Source of the DNA: Nonomuraea indica
GTDB lineage: Bacteria > Actinomycetota > Actinomycetes > Streptosporangiales > Streptosporangiaceae
DNA: 64,000 nt
Assembly: GCF_002850745.1 (NCBI RefSeq)
Contig: NZ_KZ559467.1
Location: 124,001 to 188,000, forward strand
Reading direction: 5' to 3'
The position numbers and the translations under genes were made by a program. Position 1 is the first letter of the stretch. Each line of letters begins with the position of its first letter. The notes beneath the pieces were generated by a model, which was given only the letters and a program-made list of their open reading frames with translations, was not told the DNA's origin and ran no database searches. Positions 41,645-50,523 of this stretch are shown piece after piece.

Positions 41645-42547
41645 TCAGGAGCGGTGGCGGTAGCGGTCCGTGGCCTCGCGGGTGGCGCGGATGGCCGCGC
41701 CGGCCGTGTCGTAGGTGCGCTGGGCGAGGCCGACGAAGACGCAGTCGACGATCAGCAGCTGGCTGATGCGGCTGGCCAGCGCCCCCGGCCGGAAGGCCGT
41801 CTCGCGGCCCGCCGACACCATCGTGTGGTGGGCCACCTCCGCCAGCGACGAGCGCGGGTTGTTGGTGATGCCCACGACCACGGCCCCCGCCTCGGCGGCG
41901 GTGCGGGCGGGCACCAGCACGTCGGGCGTCTCACCGCTGCAGCTGATCGCCACGGCCACGTCTCCCGGGCGCAGCAGGGCGGCGCTGGTGAGGGCGAGAT
42001 GGGCGTCGGCGAACGGATGGCTCGACAGGCCGATCCGCAGCAGCTTCTGCGACATGTCGGCGGCCACCAGCCCCGAGGCGGCGACGCCGTACACGTCGAC
42101 GCGGCGGGCGGCGGCGATGGCGGTCACCACCTCACCGAGCAGCCCCGGGTCGAGCTGCGCGGCCGTGTCCGCCAGCGCCTCCGACTCCGAGCGGGCGACC
42201 TTGGCGATGACGTCGGTGAGCGGGTCGTCGGGGCCGAGGTCGCCGGGCACGAGCCGGTCCGGCTCCCTGGCCTGTTCCTTGGCGACGGCCGCGGCCAGCG
42301 CGAAGCGCAGCTGCGAGTAGCCGGAGAAGCCGAGCACGCGGGAGGTGCGCACGATCGTCGCCTCGCTGGTGCCGGACACCGCGCTGAACTCGGTGATGGT
42401 GCTCCGGACCACCAGCTCCGGGTCGTCGAGGATGATCCGGGCGATGGCCCGCGCGGCGGGGGTGAGCGACGGCAGCACGGCCCGCACCGCGGCCGCCGGG
42501 TTGGCCGGCGCCTGGGGGGTGGCGTCGGCCGACCGGCCGCCGCTCAT
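41645..42547 (-). CDS. MurR/RpiR-family transcriptional regulator
   Basis: A 300-residue regulator. The N-terminal RpiR HTH (about 25-95) has TPAARAIARIILDDP, TITEFSAVSGTSEATIVRTS and VLGFSGYSQLRFAL. The C-terminal SIS domain (about 125-265) binds phosphosugars: DVYGVAASGLVAADMSQKL and ISCSGETPDVLVPARTA. In Escherichia coli MurR, the ligand is MurNAc-6-phosphate. The ATG at 42547 overlaps the nagZ stop by 4 bp, so it is co-transcribed with NagZ, whose cell-wall role agrees with a MurNAc-6-phosphate or GlcNAc-6-phosphate sensor. Confidence 0.88.
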   Translation of the reverse strand: MSGGRSADATPQAPANPAAAVRAVLPSLTPAARAIARIILDDPELVVRSTITEFSAVSGTSEATIVRTSRVLGFSGYSQLRFALAAAVAKEQAREPDRLVPGDLGPDDPLTDVIAKVARSESEALADTAAQLDPGLLGEVVTAIAAARRVDVYGVAASGLVAADMSQKLLRIGLSSHPFADAHLALTSAALLRPGDVAVAISCSGETPDVLVPARTAAEAGAVVVGITNNPRSSLAEVAHHTMVSAGRETAFRPGALASRISQLLIVDCVFVGLAQRTYDTAGAAIRATREATDRYRHRS

Positions 42548-43983
42548 CGCACCAGCCATTCGGCCGCGGCCCGAGCCGAGACGCGGGAGACGCCGTGCGT
42601 GGCGACGTGCGTGGCGCGCGGGTCCGCCGGCGGGTCCGCCGGGATGCCGGTGTCCACGACGATCACGTCCGGCCGCGCCCGTACGGCCCGCTCCACCCGC
42701 TCCCGGACCCAGGCGTGCCGGGCGGCGTCGTGCACGACGAGCACCACCGGCCGGTCGTCGAACGGCGGCAGTTCCCCCTCCTCCGGGAGCCGGGCACGGG
42801 ACGTGCCGGGCAGCAGCTCGGTGATCGCGGCCGTCAGCCCGGTCGGCATGGCCGGGTCCACGGCCTGGCTGAAGCGGGTGTTGACCTCCACGACGAGCGG
42901 CGGCCGCGTCAGCCGGCCGGTGCCGGAGGTGGTGAGCGCCGCCCGCGCCGCCTCCAGGCCCACTCCGGGGTCGGCGTCGGCCAGCGCCTTCTCGCGCAGC
43001 GCCGCCCGCCCGCCGTACCAGTCGGACACGGCCCGCACCCGGGCGGCGGCCTGAGCCAGGCGCTCCTCGGGCAGCGCGCCCTCGCGGACGCCCGCCACGA
43101 TGGCGTCGCGCAGCTCGTACAGCGTGCGCTCGGTGGTGAGGCCGGCGCAGATGGCGTCGGCGCCGGCGGCGAGGGCGCGCACGGCGATCTCGCCGGGGGA
43201 GAACCGGGCGGCCACCGCCCGCATCTCGATCGCGTCGGTGACCAGCATGCCCTCGAAGCCGAGCTCGTCCCTGAGCAGTTCGGTGAGGATGGTACGGCTG
43301 AGCGTCGCGGGCAGCTCGGGGTCGAGGGCGGGCACCAGCAGGTGACCGCACATGATCGCCTGGACGCCGGCCCGGATCGCGGCGCGGAACGGCGGCAGGT
43401 CGCGCTCGGCCAGCACCTGGCCTGAGGCGTGCACGGCCGGCAGCGCGAGGTGCGAGTCGGTGGTGGTGTCGCCGTGGCCGGGGAAGTGCTTGGCGCAGGC
43501 GGCGACCCCGGCCCCCTGCACCCCGCGCAGGTAGGCGACGGTGTGCCGGGACACCAGGTCCGGTTCGGGGCCGAACGAGCGGACGCCGATCACCGGGTTG
43601 GCGGGGTCGGCGTTGACGTCGGCAGCGGGGGCGTAGTTCAGGGTGATGTCGGCCTCGGCGAGCATCCGGCCGATCTGGCGGCCGACCCGCTCGGTGAGCT
43701 CCACGTCGTCGACCACGCCGAGCGCGCGGTTGCCCGGGAAGGAACTGCCGGCGGCCACCTCCAGCCGGGTGACGGCCCCGCCCTCCTCGTCGACGGCGAC
43801 GACGACACCCGGGTTCTCGGCGCGCAGGGCTCGCACGTGCCGCGCGTCCGGCCTGTTGCGGGCGAACAGCACCGCCCCGCCCAGCCCCTCGCCCAGGGCC
43901 CTGCGCAGCCAGTCGGGTGCGGTGGTCTCTTCGTAGCCGGGCTGCAGGACTGCCAGGGCGAGTCGGTACAGGTCAGCGGACAT
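42544..43983 (-). CDS. nagZ: GH3 beta-N-acetylglucosaminidase (NagZ-like)
   Basis: A 479-residue glycoside hydrolase family 3 enzyme without a signal peptide, so cytosolic. Family motifs are VVAVDEEGGAVTRL, the catalytic-loop KHFPGHGDTTTDSH (about 160-175) and VTDAIEMRAV with the nucleophile aspartate (about 250). It should release GlcNAc from GlcNAc-anhydroMurNAc or GlcNAc-MurNAc fragments. The C-terminal 130 residues form an additional alpha/beta domain found in Gram-positive NagZ proteins. The ATG at 43983 follows GAAGGA. It is divergent from the exported glycosidase with a shared AT-rich control region. Confidence 0.88.
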   Translation of the reverse strand: MSADLYRLALAVLQPGYEETTAPDWLRRALGEGLGGAVLFARNRPDARHVRALRAENPGVVVAVDEEGGAVTRLEVAAGSSFPGNRALGVVDDVELTERVGRQIGRMLAEADITLNYAPAADVNADPANPVIGVRSFGPEPDLVSRHTVAYLRGVQGAGVAACAKHFPGHGDTTTDSHLALPAVHASGQVLAERDLPPFRAAIRAGVQAIMCGHLLVPALDPELPATLSRTILTELLRDELGFEGMLVTDAIEMRAVAARFSPGEIAVRALAAGADAICAGLTTERTLYELRDAIVAGVREGALPEERLAQAAARVRAVSDWYGGRAALREKALADADPGVGLEAARAALTTSGTGRLTRPPLVVEVNTRFSQAVDPAMPTGLTAAITELLPGTSRARLPEEGELPPFDDRPVVLVVHDAARHAWVRERVERAVRARPDVIVVDTGIPADPPADPRATHVATHGVSRVSARAAAEWLVR

Positions 43984-44001
43984 GCGGCATTTTCCTTCAC
44001 A

Positions 44002-44032
44002 GTTGTTGAATTGAAGGTAATTTTCTGTCATC
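44002..44032. promoter_or_regulatory. AT-rich control site between nagZ and the GHL10 gene
   Basis: This stretch (GTTGTTGAATTGAAGGTAAT and then TTTCTGTCAT) is clearly AT-rich in a GC-rich region and lies 19 bp before nagZ and 39 bp before the GHL10 start. RpiR-family regulators often bind TGAAA/TTTCA-type sites, so this is the natural operator candidate for the co-encoded regulator. No perfect palindrome was found. Confidence 0.45.
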
Positions 44033-44071
44033 GTCGCCCTCGACACAACCGCTTCCCGGAGGCCGCCCCCC

Positions 44072-45631
44072 ATGCCCACCAGAAGGACCGTTCTCAAGGG
44101 TCTCGCCCTCGCCGCCGCCGCGTCCGCCGTGCCGCTCCCCGCCTCAGCCTCCTCCACAGCCGCCCTCGCCACGCTCGACGGCGCCCACGTTCCGCCGCTG
44201 CGCCAGATGCGTGGCATGTGGATCGCGTCGGTGGCCAACATCAACTGGCCGTCCAAGCAGGGACTGAGCGCCGACGAGCAGAAGGCGGAGTTCGTCGCCT
44301 GGATGGACCTGGCCGTCCAGCGCAAGCTCAACTCGGTGTTCGTCCAGATCAGGCCGACCGCCGACGCCTTCTGGCCGTCACCGTTCGAGCCGTGGTCGCA
44401 CTGGCTGACCGGCACCCAGGGGCAGGACCCCGGCTACGACCCCCTCGGGTTCGCGGTGGCCGAGGCCCACAAGCGCGGTCTGGCCTTCCACGCGTGGTTC
44501 AACCCGTACCGGGTGTCCATGCAGCCGGACCCGGCCAAGCTGCACCCCGACCACCCCGGCCGCAAGCACCCCGACTGGATCCTGCCGTTCGGCGGCAAGC
44601 TCTACTACAACCCGGGCCTGCCCGAGGTGCGGAAGTTCTGCCAGGACGCCATGCTCGACGCGCTCAACCGCTACGACATCGACGGCCTGCACTTCGACGA
44701 CTACTTCTACCCCACCAACACCACGGCCTTCGACGACAGCGCCGCCTTCGCCCAGCACGGGGCCGGCTTCCCCGACCTGGCCACCTGGCGCCGCCACAAC
44801 GTCGACCTCATGGTCTCGGAGATGCAGCAGCGCGTCCGGGAGGCCAAGCCGGAGGTCGCCTGGGGCATCAGCCCGTCCGGCATCTGGCGCAACAAGGCGA
44901 GCGACCCGCTCGGGTCCGACACCAACGGCGGCCAGTCGTACGACAACCTGCACGCCGACACGCGCGGCTGGGTGAAGAAGGGCTGGCTCGACTACATCGC
45001 GCCGCAGCTCTACTGGTACATCGGCCAGCCGCCGGCCGACTACTCCAAGCTCGTCCCGTGGTGGTCGGACGTGGCGAGCGGCACGAACACGCTGCTGTGG
45101 ATCGGCCAGGCGGCCTACAAGGCGGGTGACCCGGCGCAGGCGGCCCCGTGGCAGGACCCGGCCGAGCTGTCCAAGCACCTCACCCTCAACCGCGCCCACC
45201 CCGAGATCTCCGGCGACATCTGGTACAACGCCAACGACCTGCGCGCCGACCGGATCGCCTCGATCAGCACGGCGGTCGGCGACCACTACACCCGCCCCGC
45301 GCTCGCGCCGGTGCTGCCCAGGCTGGCGGACGGCGAGGCGCCGCGGCGGCCCGTCGTGGCGTACGCGCTGCGCCGCCCGGCCGGCGGCGTGGAGGTGCGC
45401 GCGGTCGCGACCGGACGGGACGAGCCGTTCCAGTTCGCCGTGTTCCGCTTCCCGCAGCGGGCGTCCGCCGAGGCCTTCGGCGACGCGCGGCACCTGGTCG
45501 CCGTCGTGCCCGGCGACCGCCAGGTCCGCTGGGTGGACCCCGACGGCAAGCGGGGCGACCACTACTACGTGATGGCCGTCGACCGGGCCAACCGGACGAG
45601 CCGGCCCAGCCACGGGTTCCGGGTCCTCTAG
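44072..45631 (+). CDS. Tat-exported GHL10/DUF187 (YngK-like) glycoside hydrolase
   Basis: A 519-residue exported enzyme. The signal [17 protein letters not shown] has a twin-arginine motif, suggesting Tat export. The catalytic TIM barrel (about 45-400) has [52 protein letters not shown] (the likely acid) and [13 protein letters not shown]. These are GHL10 (PF02638) signatures shared with Bacillus YngK and DigH. DigH cleaves denuded peptidoglycan glycans. A C-terminal fibronectin-like domain (about 420-519) follows. It is divergent from nagZ and 8 bp ahead of anmK, so the natural substrate is probably amidase-stripped peptidoglycan. Confidence 0.85.
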   Translation: MPTRRTVLKGLALAAAASAVPLPASASSTAALATLDGAHVPPLRQMRGMWIASVANINWPSKQGLSADEQKAEFVAWMDLAVQRKLNSVFVQIRPTADAFWPSPFEPWSHWLTGTQGQDPGYDPLGFAVAEAHKRGLAFHAWFNPYRVSMQPDPAKLHPDHPGRKHPDWILPFGGKLYYNPGLPEVRKFCQDAMLDALNRYDIDGLHFDDYFYPTNTTAFDDSAAFAQHGAGFPDLATWRRHNVDLMVSEMQQRVREAKPEVAWGISPSGIWRNKASDPLGSDTNGGQSYDNLHADTRGWVKKGWLDYIAPQLYWYIGQPPADYSKLVPWWSDVASGTNTLLWIGQAAYKAGDPAQAAPWQDPAELSKHLTLNRAHPEISGDIWYNANDLRADRIASISTAVGDHYTRPALAPVLPRLADGEAPRRPVVAYALRRPAGGVEVRAVATGRDEPFQFAVFRFPQRASAEAFGDARHLVAVVPGDRQVRWVDPDGKRGDHYYVMAVDRANRTSRPSHGFRVL

Positions 45632-45639
45632 GGAGCGTG

Positions 45640-46764
45640 ATGCGGGTTCTCGGCCTGATCTCCGGCACGTCGCACGACGGCATCGACAGCGCGGTCGTCG
45701 ACTGGTCGCTCGACGGCGGCACACTCACCGGCAGGATCGTGCACGTCGGCGAGCGGCCGTACGAGGCCGGGCTGAGGGCCCGCATCGTGGCGGCCCTGCC
45801 GCCCCACCGGGTGGACATGGGGGAGGTGTGCGCGCTCGACACGCTCGTCGGCCAGGCGTTCGCCGACGCGGCGAGGGACTGCCCGTGGGCCGACCTGATC
45901 TGCTCGCACGGGCAGACGTTCTTCCACTGGGTGGCCGACGGCCGGGTGCTGGGCACGCTGCAACTCGGCCAGCCCGCCTGGATCGCCGAGCGCACCGGCC
46001 TGCCGGTGGTCTCGGACGTGCGGGTGCGCGACGTCGCCGCCGGCGGGCAGGGCGCGCCGCTGGTGTCCTACCTCGACCTGCTGCTGCTGGCCGGGCTGCC
46101 GGGACGGACCGGGGCGCTCAACCTCGGCGGCATCGCCAACCTCACGGTCGCCGAGGCCGGCTCCGGCGGACCGGTCGCCTACGACACGGGGCCCGCGTGC
46201 GCGCTCATCGACGCCGCCGCGCCGCCGTACGACGCGGACGGCGCGCTCGGCGCGGCCGGCACCGTGGACGAGAAGCTGCTCGCCGAACTGCTGGCGGAGC
46301 CCTACTACGCCCAGGACCCGCCGAAGACGACCGGCAAGGAGCTCTTCACGCCCGGCTACGCCCGCGCCCGTGCCGGGGACGGCCTGCCGCTGCCCGACCT
46401 GGTGGCGACGCTGACGGCGCTGACCGCCGAGACGGTCGCCGCCGAGCTGCGCCGGCACCGGCTCGACACGGTCGTCGTGTCGGGCGGCGGCATCCGCAAC
46501 CCCACGCTGATGGGCATGCTGCGCGCCCGCGCGCCGCACACGCGGCTGGTGGCCAGCGACGAGCTCGGCGTGCCGGCCGGAGCGAAGGAGGCCGTCGCCT
46601 TCTCGCTCTTCGGCTGGCTCACCGCGCACGGCCTGCCGGCCACCGTGCCCGGGTGCACGGGCGCCGCGGGGGCGCGCGTGCTGGGCACGCTGACACCCGG
46701 CTCCGGCCCTCTTACGCTGCCGGAACCCCTCGCCGAAGCCCCGGTCGCGATCCGGCTGCTATGA
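45640..46764 (+). CDS. anmK: Anhydro-N-acetylmuramic acid kinase
   Basis: A 374-residue ASKHA-fold kinase that opens 1,6-anhydroMurNAc and phosphorylates it to MurNAc-6-phosphate. Motifs: [12 protein letters not shown] at 5-16 (histidine where many proteobacterial enzymes have methionine), [38 protein letters not shown] and [14 protein letters not shown]. The ATG at 45640 follows GGGAG and lies 8 bp after the GHL10 stop, so the two are one operon. MurQ, the next enzyme in the path, is not in this window. Confidence 0.92.
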   Translation: MRVLGLISGTSHDGIDSAVVDWSLDGGTLTGRIVHVGERPYEAGLRARIVAALPPHRVDMGEVCALDTLVGQAFADAARDCPWADLICSHGQTFFHWVADGRVLGTLQLGQPAWIAERTGLPVVSDVRVRDVAAGGQGAPLVSYLDLLLLAGLPGRTGALNLGGIANLTVAEAGSGGPVAYDTGPACALIDAAAPPYDADGALGAAGTVDEKLLAELLAEPYYAQDPPKTTGKELFTPGYARARAGDGLPLPDLVATLTALTAETVAAELRRHRLDTVVVSGGGIRNPTLMGMLRARAPHTRLVASDELGVPAGAKEAVAFSLFGWLTAHGLPATVPGCTGAAGARVLGTLTPGSGPLTLPEPLAEAPVAIRLL

Positions 46765-47403
46765 AGCCCTGCGTCCGGCGGCCGACGGCTGGTCGGCCGA
46801 GGCTCCCGCCCGCTGCGGTGGCACCACAGGGGTGGGACGCACCAGGCCCAGCGCGACGACCTCGTTGGCCAGCCGCGTGCGCCGGTTGGTGCCCTCCGGG
46901 ATCCGGAACTTCTGGTAGAGCCGCAGCAGATGCTGCTTGACCGCGGCTTCGGTCACGACGAGGTCGTCGGCGATCTCGCGGGCGGTCGCCGGGGCGACGA
47001 ACGCCTCGTCGGACAGCGCCGGCCGGCAGAGCGAGGTCAGCACGTCGACCTCGCGCCTGGTCAGCTCGGGCGCCGCCGCCCTGCGGAGCTCGATCTCGGG
47101 GGTGAAGTCCTCGCGGGGGACTCCGCCGATGCGACCGCGCGCCGCGCCGAAGGAGACGACGTCGCCGTCGTCCAGCACCCTCCGGGCGATCGGCCTGCCA
47201 TTCACCCGCGTGCCGTTGCGGGACAGGCCCAGATCAACGACATACAGGTAGGGTCCTCGCCTGACGAACTCGGCATGGAGTCGAGACACGCTCGGATCGG
47301 TGAGCCGGATGTCGACACCACGGCCCCTCCCCACCGTCGTGATCTCGGGGCGCAACGGGATCACCTCGCCGGTGTCCTCGATGCGTATGAACGGCCCCTC
47401 CAC
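46759..47403 (-). CDS. FHA-domain protein with C-terminal helix-turn-helix
   Basis: A 214-residue cytosolic protein. Residues about 20-90 are a forkhead-associated domain: [22 protein letters not shown] and [10 protein letters not shown], the phosphothreonine-binding pattern. The second half has [16 protein letters not shown] and then [20 protein letters not shown], a winged or LuxR-like helix-turn-helix. The protein could respond to Ser/Thr kinases such as the one at 53343. The GTG at 47403 follows GGGAGGAA. The gene is divergent from citrate synthase and its 3' end overlaps anmK by 6 bp. Targets are unknown. Confidence 0.82.
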   Translation of the reverse strand: MEGPFIRIEDTGEVIPLRPEITTVGRGRGVDIRLTDPSVSRLHAEFVRRGPYLYVVDLGLSRNGTRVNGRPIARRVLDDGDVVSFGAARGRIGGVPREDFTPEIELRRAAAPELTRREVDVLTSLCRPALSDEAFVAPATAREIADDLVVTEAAVKQHLLRLYQKFRIPEGTNRRTRLANEVVALGLVRPTPVVPPQRAGASADQPSAAGRRAS

Positions 47404-47584
47404 GGCAGTTCCTCCCCAGGTAGCCCGCCGTAACTATTACTACAGCTCCGGCTTACCCAACCGAGGGGATGCGGAATCGCCTTTGCCATAAGGAGAATCC
47501 CGCTTGAAATTGGTCTGGACCTCTGCCGACGGTTTTGCCTGCTCACAGGTAGACTTCGAGGGACGATAAGCGGAGGAAACACTC

Positions 47585-48706
47585 ATGGCGGACAAGCCCA
47601 CGAAAGGCCTGGCCGACGTCGTAGCCGCGTCCACTGCGCTGAGCGACATCGACGGGAAGGCCGGTCGCCTCTTCTACCGTGGATACGACATCCATGACCT
47701 GGCCGGCCGAGCGACGTTCGAGGAGACCGCGCACCTGCTCCAGCGGGGCAAGCTGCCGAACCGCGCGGAGCTGGACGACTACGGAGCCGAGCTGGTCCGG
47801 GGCCGCGAGCTGGGCGCGCTCGTGTCCGCGAACATCGCCGAGATCGCCGAGAAGCAGAAACCGATGGAGGCGCTGCGCAGCCTCGTCTCCCTGTCGGGCG
47901 CCGACGACCCCGACAAGGACTCCATCGAGCCCGGCGCCAACCTGCGCAAGGCCGCCCGGCTGACCGCGCAGCAGCCGCTGCTCGTCGCCCGCTACCACGC
48001 CGCGCGCACCGGCACCGAGACGCCCGAGCCCGACCCGGCGCTCAGCATCGCCGCGAACTTCCTGCTGCAGGTGACCGGCCGCGCGCCGGAGCGGCGCGAG
48101 GTCGAGATCTTCGACGCCTGCCTGGTGCTGCACGCCGACCACACCATGAACGCCTCCACCTTCGCCGCCCGCGTGTGCGCCGCGACCCTGTCGGACATGC
48201 ACTCCGCCATCGTCGCCGCGATCGGCACCCTCAAGGGCCCGCTGCACGGAGGCGCGAACGAGCAGGTCATGAAGACGCTGGAGTCGATCTCGCCGTCCGG
48301 CGTGGCCCAGGCCGTGCGCGACAAGCTCGCCGCGGGCGAGAAGATCATGGGCTTCGGGCACCGGGTCTACAAGACCGAGGACCCGCGCGCCACGCACCTG
48401 CGCAAGATGTCGCAGGAGCTCGCCGAGGCGTCCGGCGACGACACCTACTACCGGATGTCGAAGGAGATGGAGGAGGTCGTTCTCGAGACCAAGGGGCTGT
48501 ATCCGAACGTCGACTTCTACGCGGCGTCGGTCTACCACTACCTTGGCATTCCGACCGACCTCTTCACGCCGGTCTTCTCGATCAGCCGGATGTCGGGATG
48601 GACGGCCCATGTCATCGAGCAGCACGCCGACAACCGGCTGATCCGCCCCGACAGTGAATACATCGGGGAGCGTGACCAGAAGTGGAAGCCGATCGAGGAA
48701 CGGTGA
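47585..48706 (+). CDS. Citrate synthase (2-methylcitrate synthase group)
   Basis: A 373-residue short citrate synthase. Catalytic residues sit in LHADHTMNAS, GPLHGGANEQVM and GFGHRVYKTEDPR, with the late aspartate in TDLFTPVFSISRMSGW. The length is that of the actinobacterial citA/prpC group rather than the long hexameric enzyme, so it may use propionyl-CoA as well as acetyl-CoA. The ATG follows GCGGAGGAAA. The stop overlaps the GTG of the next gene, which is DUF3017. icd follows further downstream. Confidence 0.9.
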   Translation: MADKPTKGLADVVAASTALSDIDGKAGRLFYRGYDIHDLAGRATFEETAHLLQRGKLPNRAELDDYGAELVRGRELGALVSANIAEIAEKQKPMEALRSLVSLSGADDPDKDSIEPGANLRKAARLTAQQPLLVARYHAARTGTETPEPDPALSIAANFLLQVTGRAPERREVEIFDACLVLHADHTMNASTFAARVCAATLSDMHSAIVAAIGTLKGPLHGGANEQVMKTLESISPSGVAQAVRDKLAAGEKIMGFGHRVYKTEDPRATHLRKMSQELAEASGDDTYYRMSKEMEEVVLETKGLYPNVDFYAASVYHYLGIPTDLFTPVFSISRMSGWTAHVIEQHADNRLIRPDSEYIGERDQKWKPIEER

Positions 48707-48996
48707 ACCGTTCCGGCGAGACCTGGGGACCGTACCCGCTGATCCTGGCGGGTGCGGTCGTCGCCGTGGCCACGGCACTGCTGGCGGACCTGAGGTGGGG
48801 CGGGTTCGCGCTGGGGGGAACGATCATGGTCGCGGCGGCGCTCCGGTTCGCCGGGTACGGCGGGGCGCTCGCCGTGCGGAGCAGGAAGACCGACGTCATC
48901 ACCCTGGGCGTGTTCGGGTTCGTGCTCGTGCTGACCTCCATGTTGCTGGGGAACAACGAGCTGAAGGCGTTCATCATGTCCCTTTTCGCACGGTGA
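48703..48996 (+). CDS. DUF3017-family membrane protein
   Basis: A 97-residue protein with three hydrophobic segments (WGPYPLILAGAVVAVATALL, ALGGTIMVAAALRFAGYGG and LGVFGFVLVLTSMLLG). It matches the small DUF3017 protein that usually follows folD in actinomycetes. Here it is coupled by GTGA to citrate synthase instead. The GTG at 48703 is chosen for that overlap. Function is unknown. Confidence 0.8.
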   Translation: MNRSGETWGPYPLILAGAVVAVATALLADLRWGGFALGGTIMVAAALRFAGYGGALAVRSRKTDVITLGVFGFVLVLTSMLLGNNELKAFIMSLFAR

Positions 48997-49049
48997 CATG
49001 GCGGTCCGATAGCCTCAACGCATCCATTCATTGAAGGGGAACCATTCGC

Positions 49050-50267
49050 ATGCCCAAGATCAAGGTGGAGGGTCCTGTCGTCGAGCTTGACGGCGACGAG
49101 ATGACCCGGATCATCTGGCAGTTCATCAAGGACCAGCTGATCCTGCCCTACCTCGACGTCGACCTGAAGTACTTCGACCTCGGCATCGAGCACCGTGACG
49201 CCACGGACGACCAGGTGACGATCGACGCCGCCAACGCCATCAAGCAGTACGGCGTCGGCGTGAAGTGCGCCACCATCACGCCGGACGAGGCGCGGGTCGA
49301 GGAGTTCGGCCTGAAGAAGATGTGGAAGTCCCCGAACGGGACCATCCGCAACATCCTCGGCGGCGTCATCTTCCGTGAGCCGATCATCATGTCCAACGTG
49401 CCGCGTCTGGTGCCCGGCTGGACCAAGCCGATCGTCGTCGGCCGTCACGCCTTCGGTGACCAGTACCGCGCCACTGATCTCAAGGTTCCCGGCGAGGGCA
49501 CGCTGACCCTCACCTTCACCCCGAAGGACGGCTCCGAGCCGATCGAGCTGGACGTCTACGACTTCCCCGGCTCCGGCGTCGCGCTGGCCATGTACAACCT
49601 GGACGAGTCGATCCGCGACTTCGCCCGCGCGTCCATGCGCTACGGCCTGGCGCGCAACTACCCGGTCTACCTCTCCACGAAGAACACGATCCTCAAGGCC
49701 TACGACGGCCGGTTCAAGGACATCTTCGCCGAGGTCTACGAGGCCGAGTTCAAGGAGGACTTCGAGAAGGCCGGGCTCACCTACGAGCACCGCCTGATCG
49801 ACGACATGGTCGCCGCGGCCCTGAAGTGGGAGGGCGGCTACGTCTGGGCGTGCAAGAACTACGACGGCGACGTGCAGTCCGACACGGTCGCGCAGGGCTT
49901 CGGCTCGCTCGGCCTGATGACCTCCGTCCTCATGACGCCCGACGGCCGCACCGTCGAGGCCGAGGCCGCCCACGGCACCGTGACCCGTCACTACCGTCAG
50001 CACCAGCAGGGCAAGCCGACCTCCACCAACCCGATCGCCTCGATCTTCGCGTGGACGCGTGGCCTGGCCCACCGCGGCAAGCTCGACAACACCCCCGCGG
50101 TGACCGAGTTCGCCAACACGCTGGAGCGGGTCTGCATCGAGACCGTCGAGGGCGGCCAGATGACCAAGGACCTCGCGCTCCTCGTCGGCGGCGACGCCGA
50201 GTGGCTGACCACCCAGGACTTCCTGGCGGCGCTGGACGAGAACCTCAAGAAGAAGATGGCCGTCTGA
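49050..50267 (+). CDS. icd: NADP-dependent isocitrate dehydrogenase
   Basis: A 405-residue homodimeric IDH of the eukaryote-like type II group. It oxidises isocitrate to 2-oxoglutarate with NADP. Motifs include [27 protein letters not shown] (substrate phosphate loop), [12 protein letters not shown] and [12 protein letters not shown] with the NADP contacts. The ATG follows AAGGGGA. A TAGCCT hexamer at 49010-49015 may be the -10. A tandem-repeat terminator begins 4 bp after the stop. Genes for citrate synthase, IDH and malate dehydrogenase lie within 9 kb. Confidence 0.95.
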   Translation: MPKIKVEGPVVELDGDEMTRIIWQFIKDQLILPYLDVDLKYFDLGIEHRDATDDQVTIDAANAIKQYGVGVKCATITPDEARVEEFGLKKMWKSPNGTIRNILGGVIFREPIIMSNVPRLVPGWTKPIVVGRHAFGDQYRATDLKVPGEGTLTLTFTPKDGSEPIELDVYDFPGSGVALAMYNLDESIRDFARASMRYGLARNYPVYLSTKNTILKAYDGRFKDIFAEVYEAEFKEDFEKAGLTYEHRLIDDMVAAALKWEGGYVWACKNYDGDVQSDTVAQGFGSLGLMTSVLMTPDGRTVEAEAAHGTVTRHYRQHQQGKPTSTNPIASIFAWTRGLAHRGKLDNTPAVTEFANTLERVCIETVEGGQMTKDLALLVGGDAEWLTTQDFLAALDENLKKKMAV

Positions 50268-50270
50268 GCA

Positions 50271-50322
50271 ACCCCGTAACGGCACCCCGTAACGGCACCC
50301 CGTAACGGCACCCCGTAACGGC
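50271..50322. repeat. Four tandem 13-bp units after icd
   Basis: ACCCCGTAACGGC is repeated four times without change (50271, 50284, 50297 and 50310). The last unit forms the outer left arm of the terminator at 50314-50350. Confidence 0.93.
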
Positions 50323-50350
50323 CTCCGCCCGGCGGGCGGAGGCCGTTACG
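50314..50350. terminator. Very strong terminator hairpin after icd
   Basis: A perfect 17-bp stem, CGTAACGGCCTCCGCCC (50314-50330) with GGGCGGAGGCCGTTACG (50334-50350), and a 3-nt loop. The outer seven bases of the left arm belong to the 13-bp repeat, so upstream copies can compete for the right arm's CGTTACG. Confidence 0.9.
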
Positions 50351-50523
50351 CCTCCCCGGCGCCGGGCGGAGGCCGTTCCGCGGTCCTGGCGCCGGGCACC
50401 CTGCCGCCGGACGCCGCCCGTGAGGCGGCCCTTTTCGCTGCTCAGAGCCTCTCTTGGACATCCCGTGTCGATCAGTTGGGTATGACCCAGGCGTAACAGT
50501 CGTGCGCGTCTCGGGGGGTTCGG

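Noticed and set aside
45148-45639. An N-terminal extension of AnmK reading back through the GHL10 gene
   Set aside because: The frame overlaps the real GHL10 coding sequence, and the ATG at 45640 with its own ribosome site gives the normal AnmK N-terminus.
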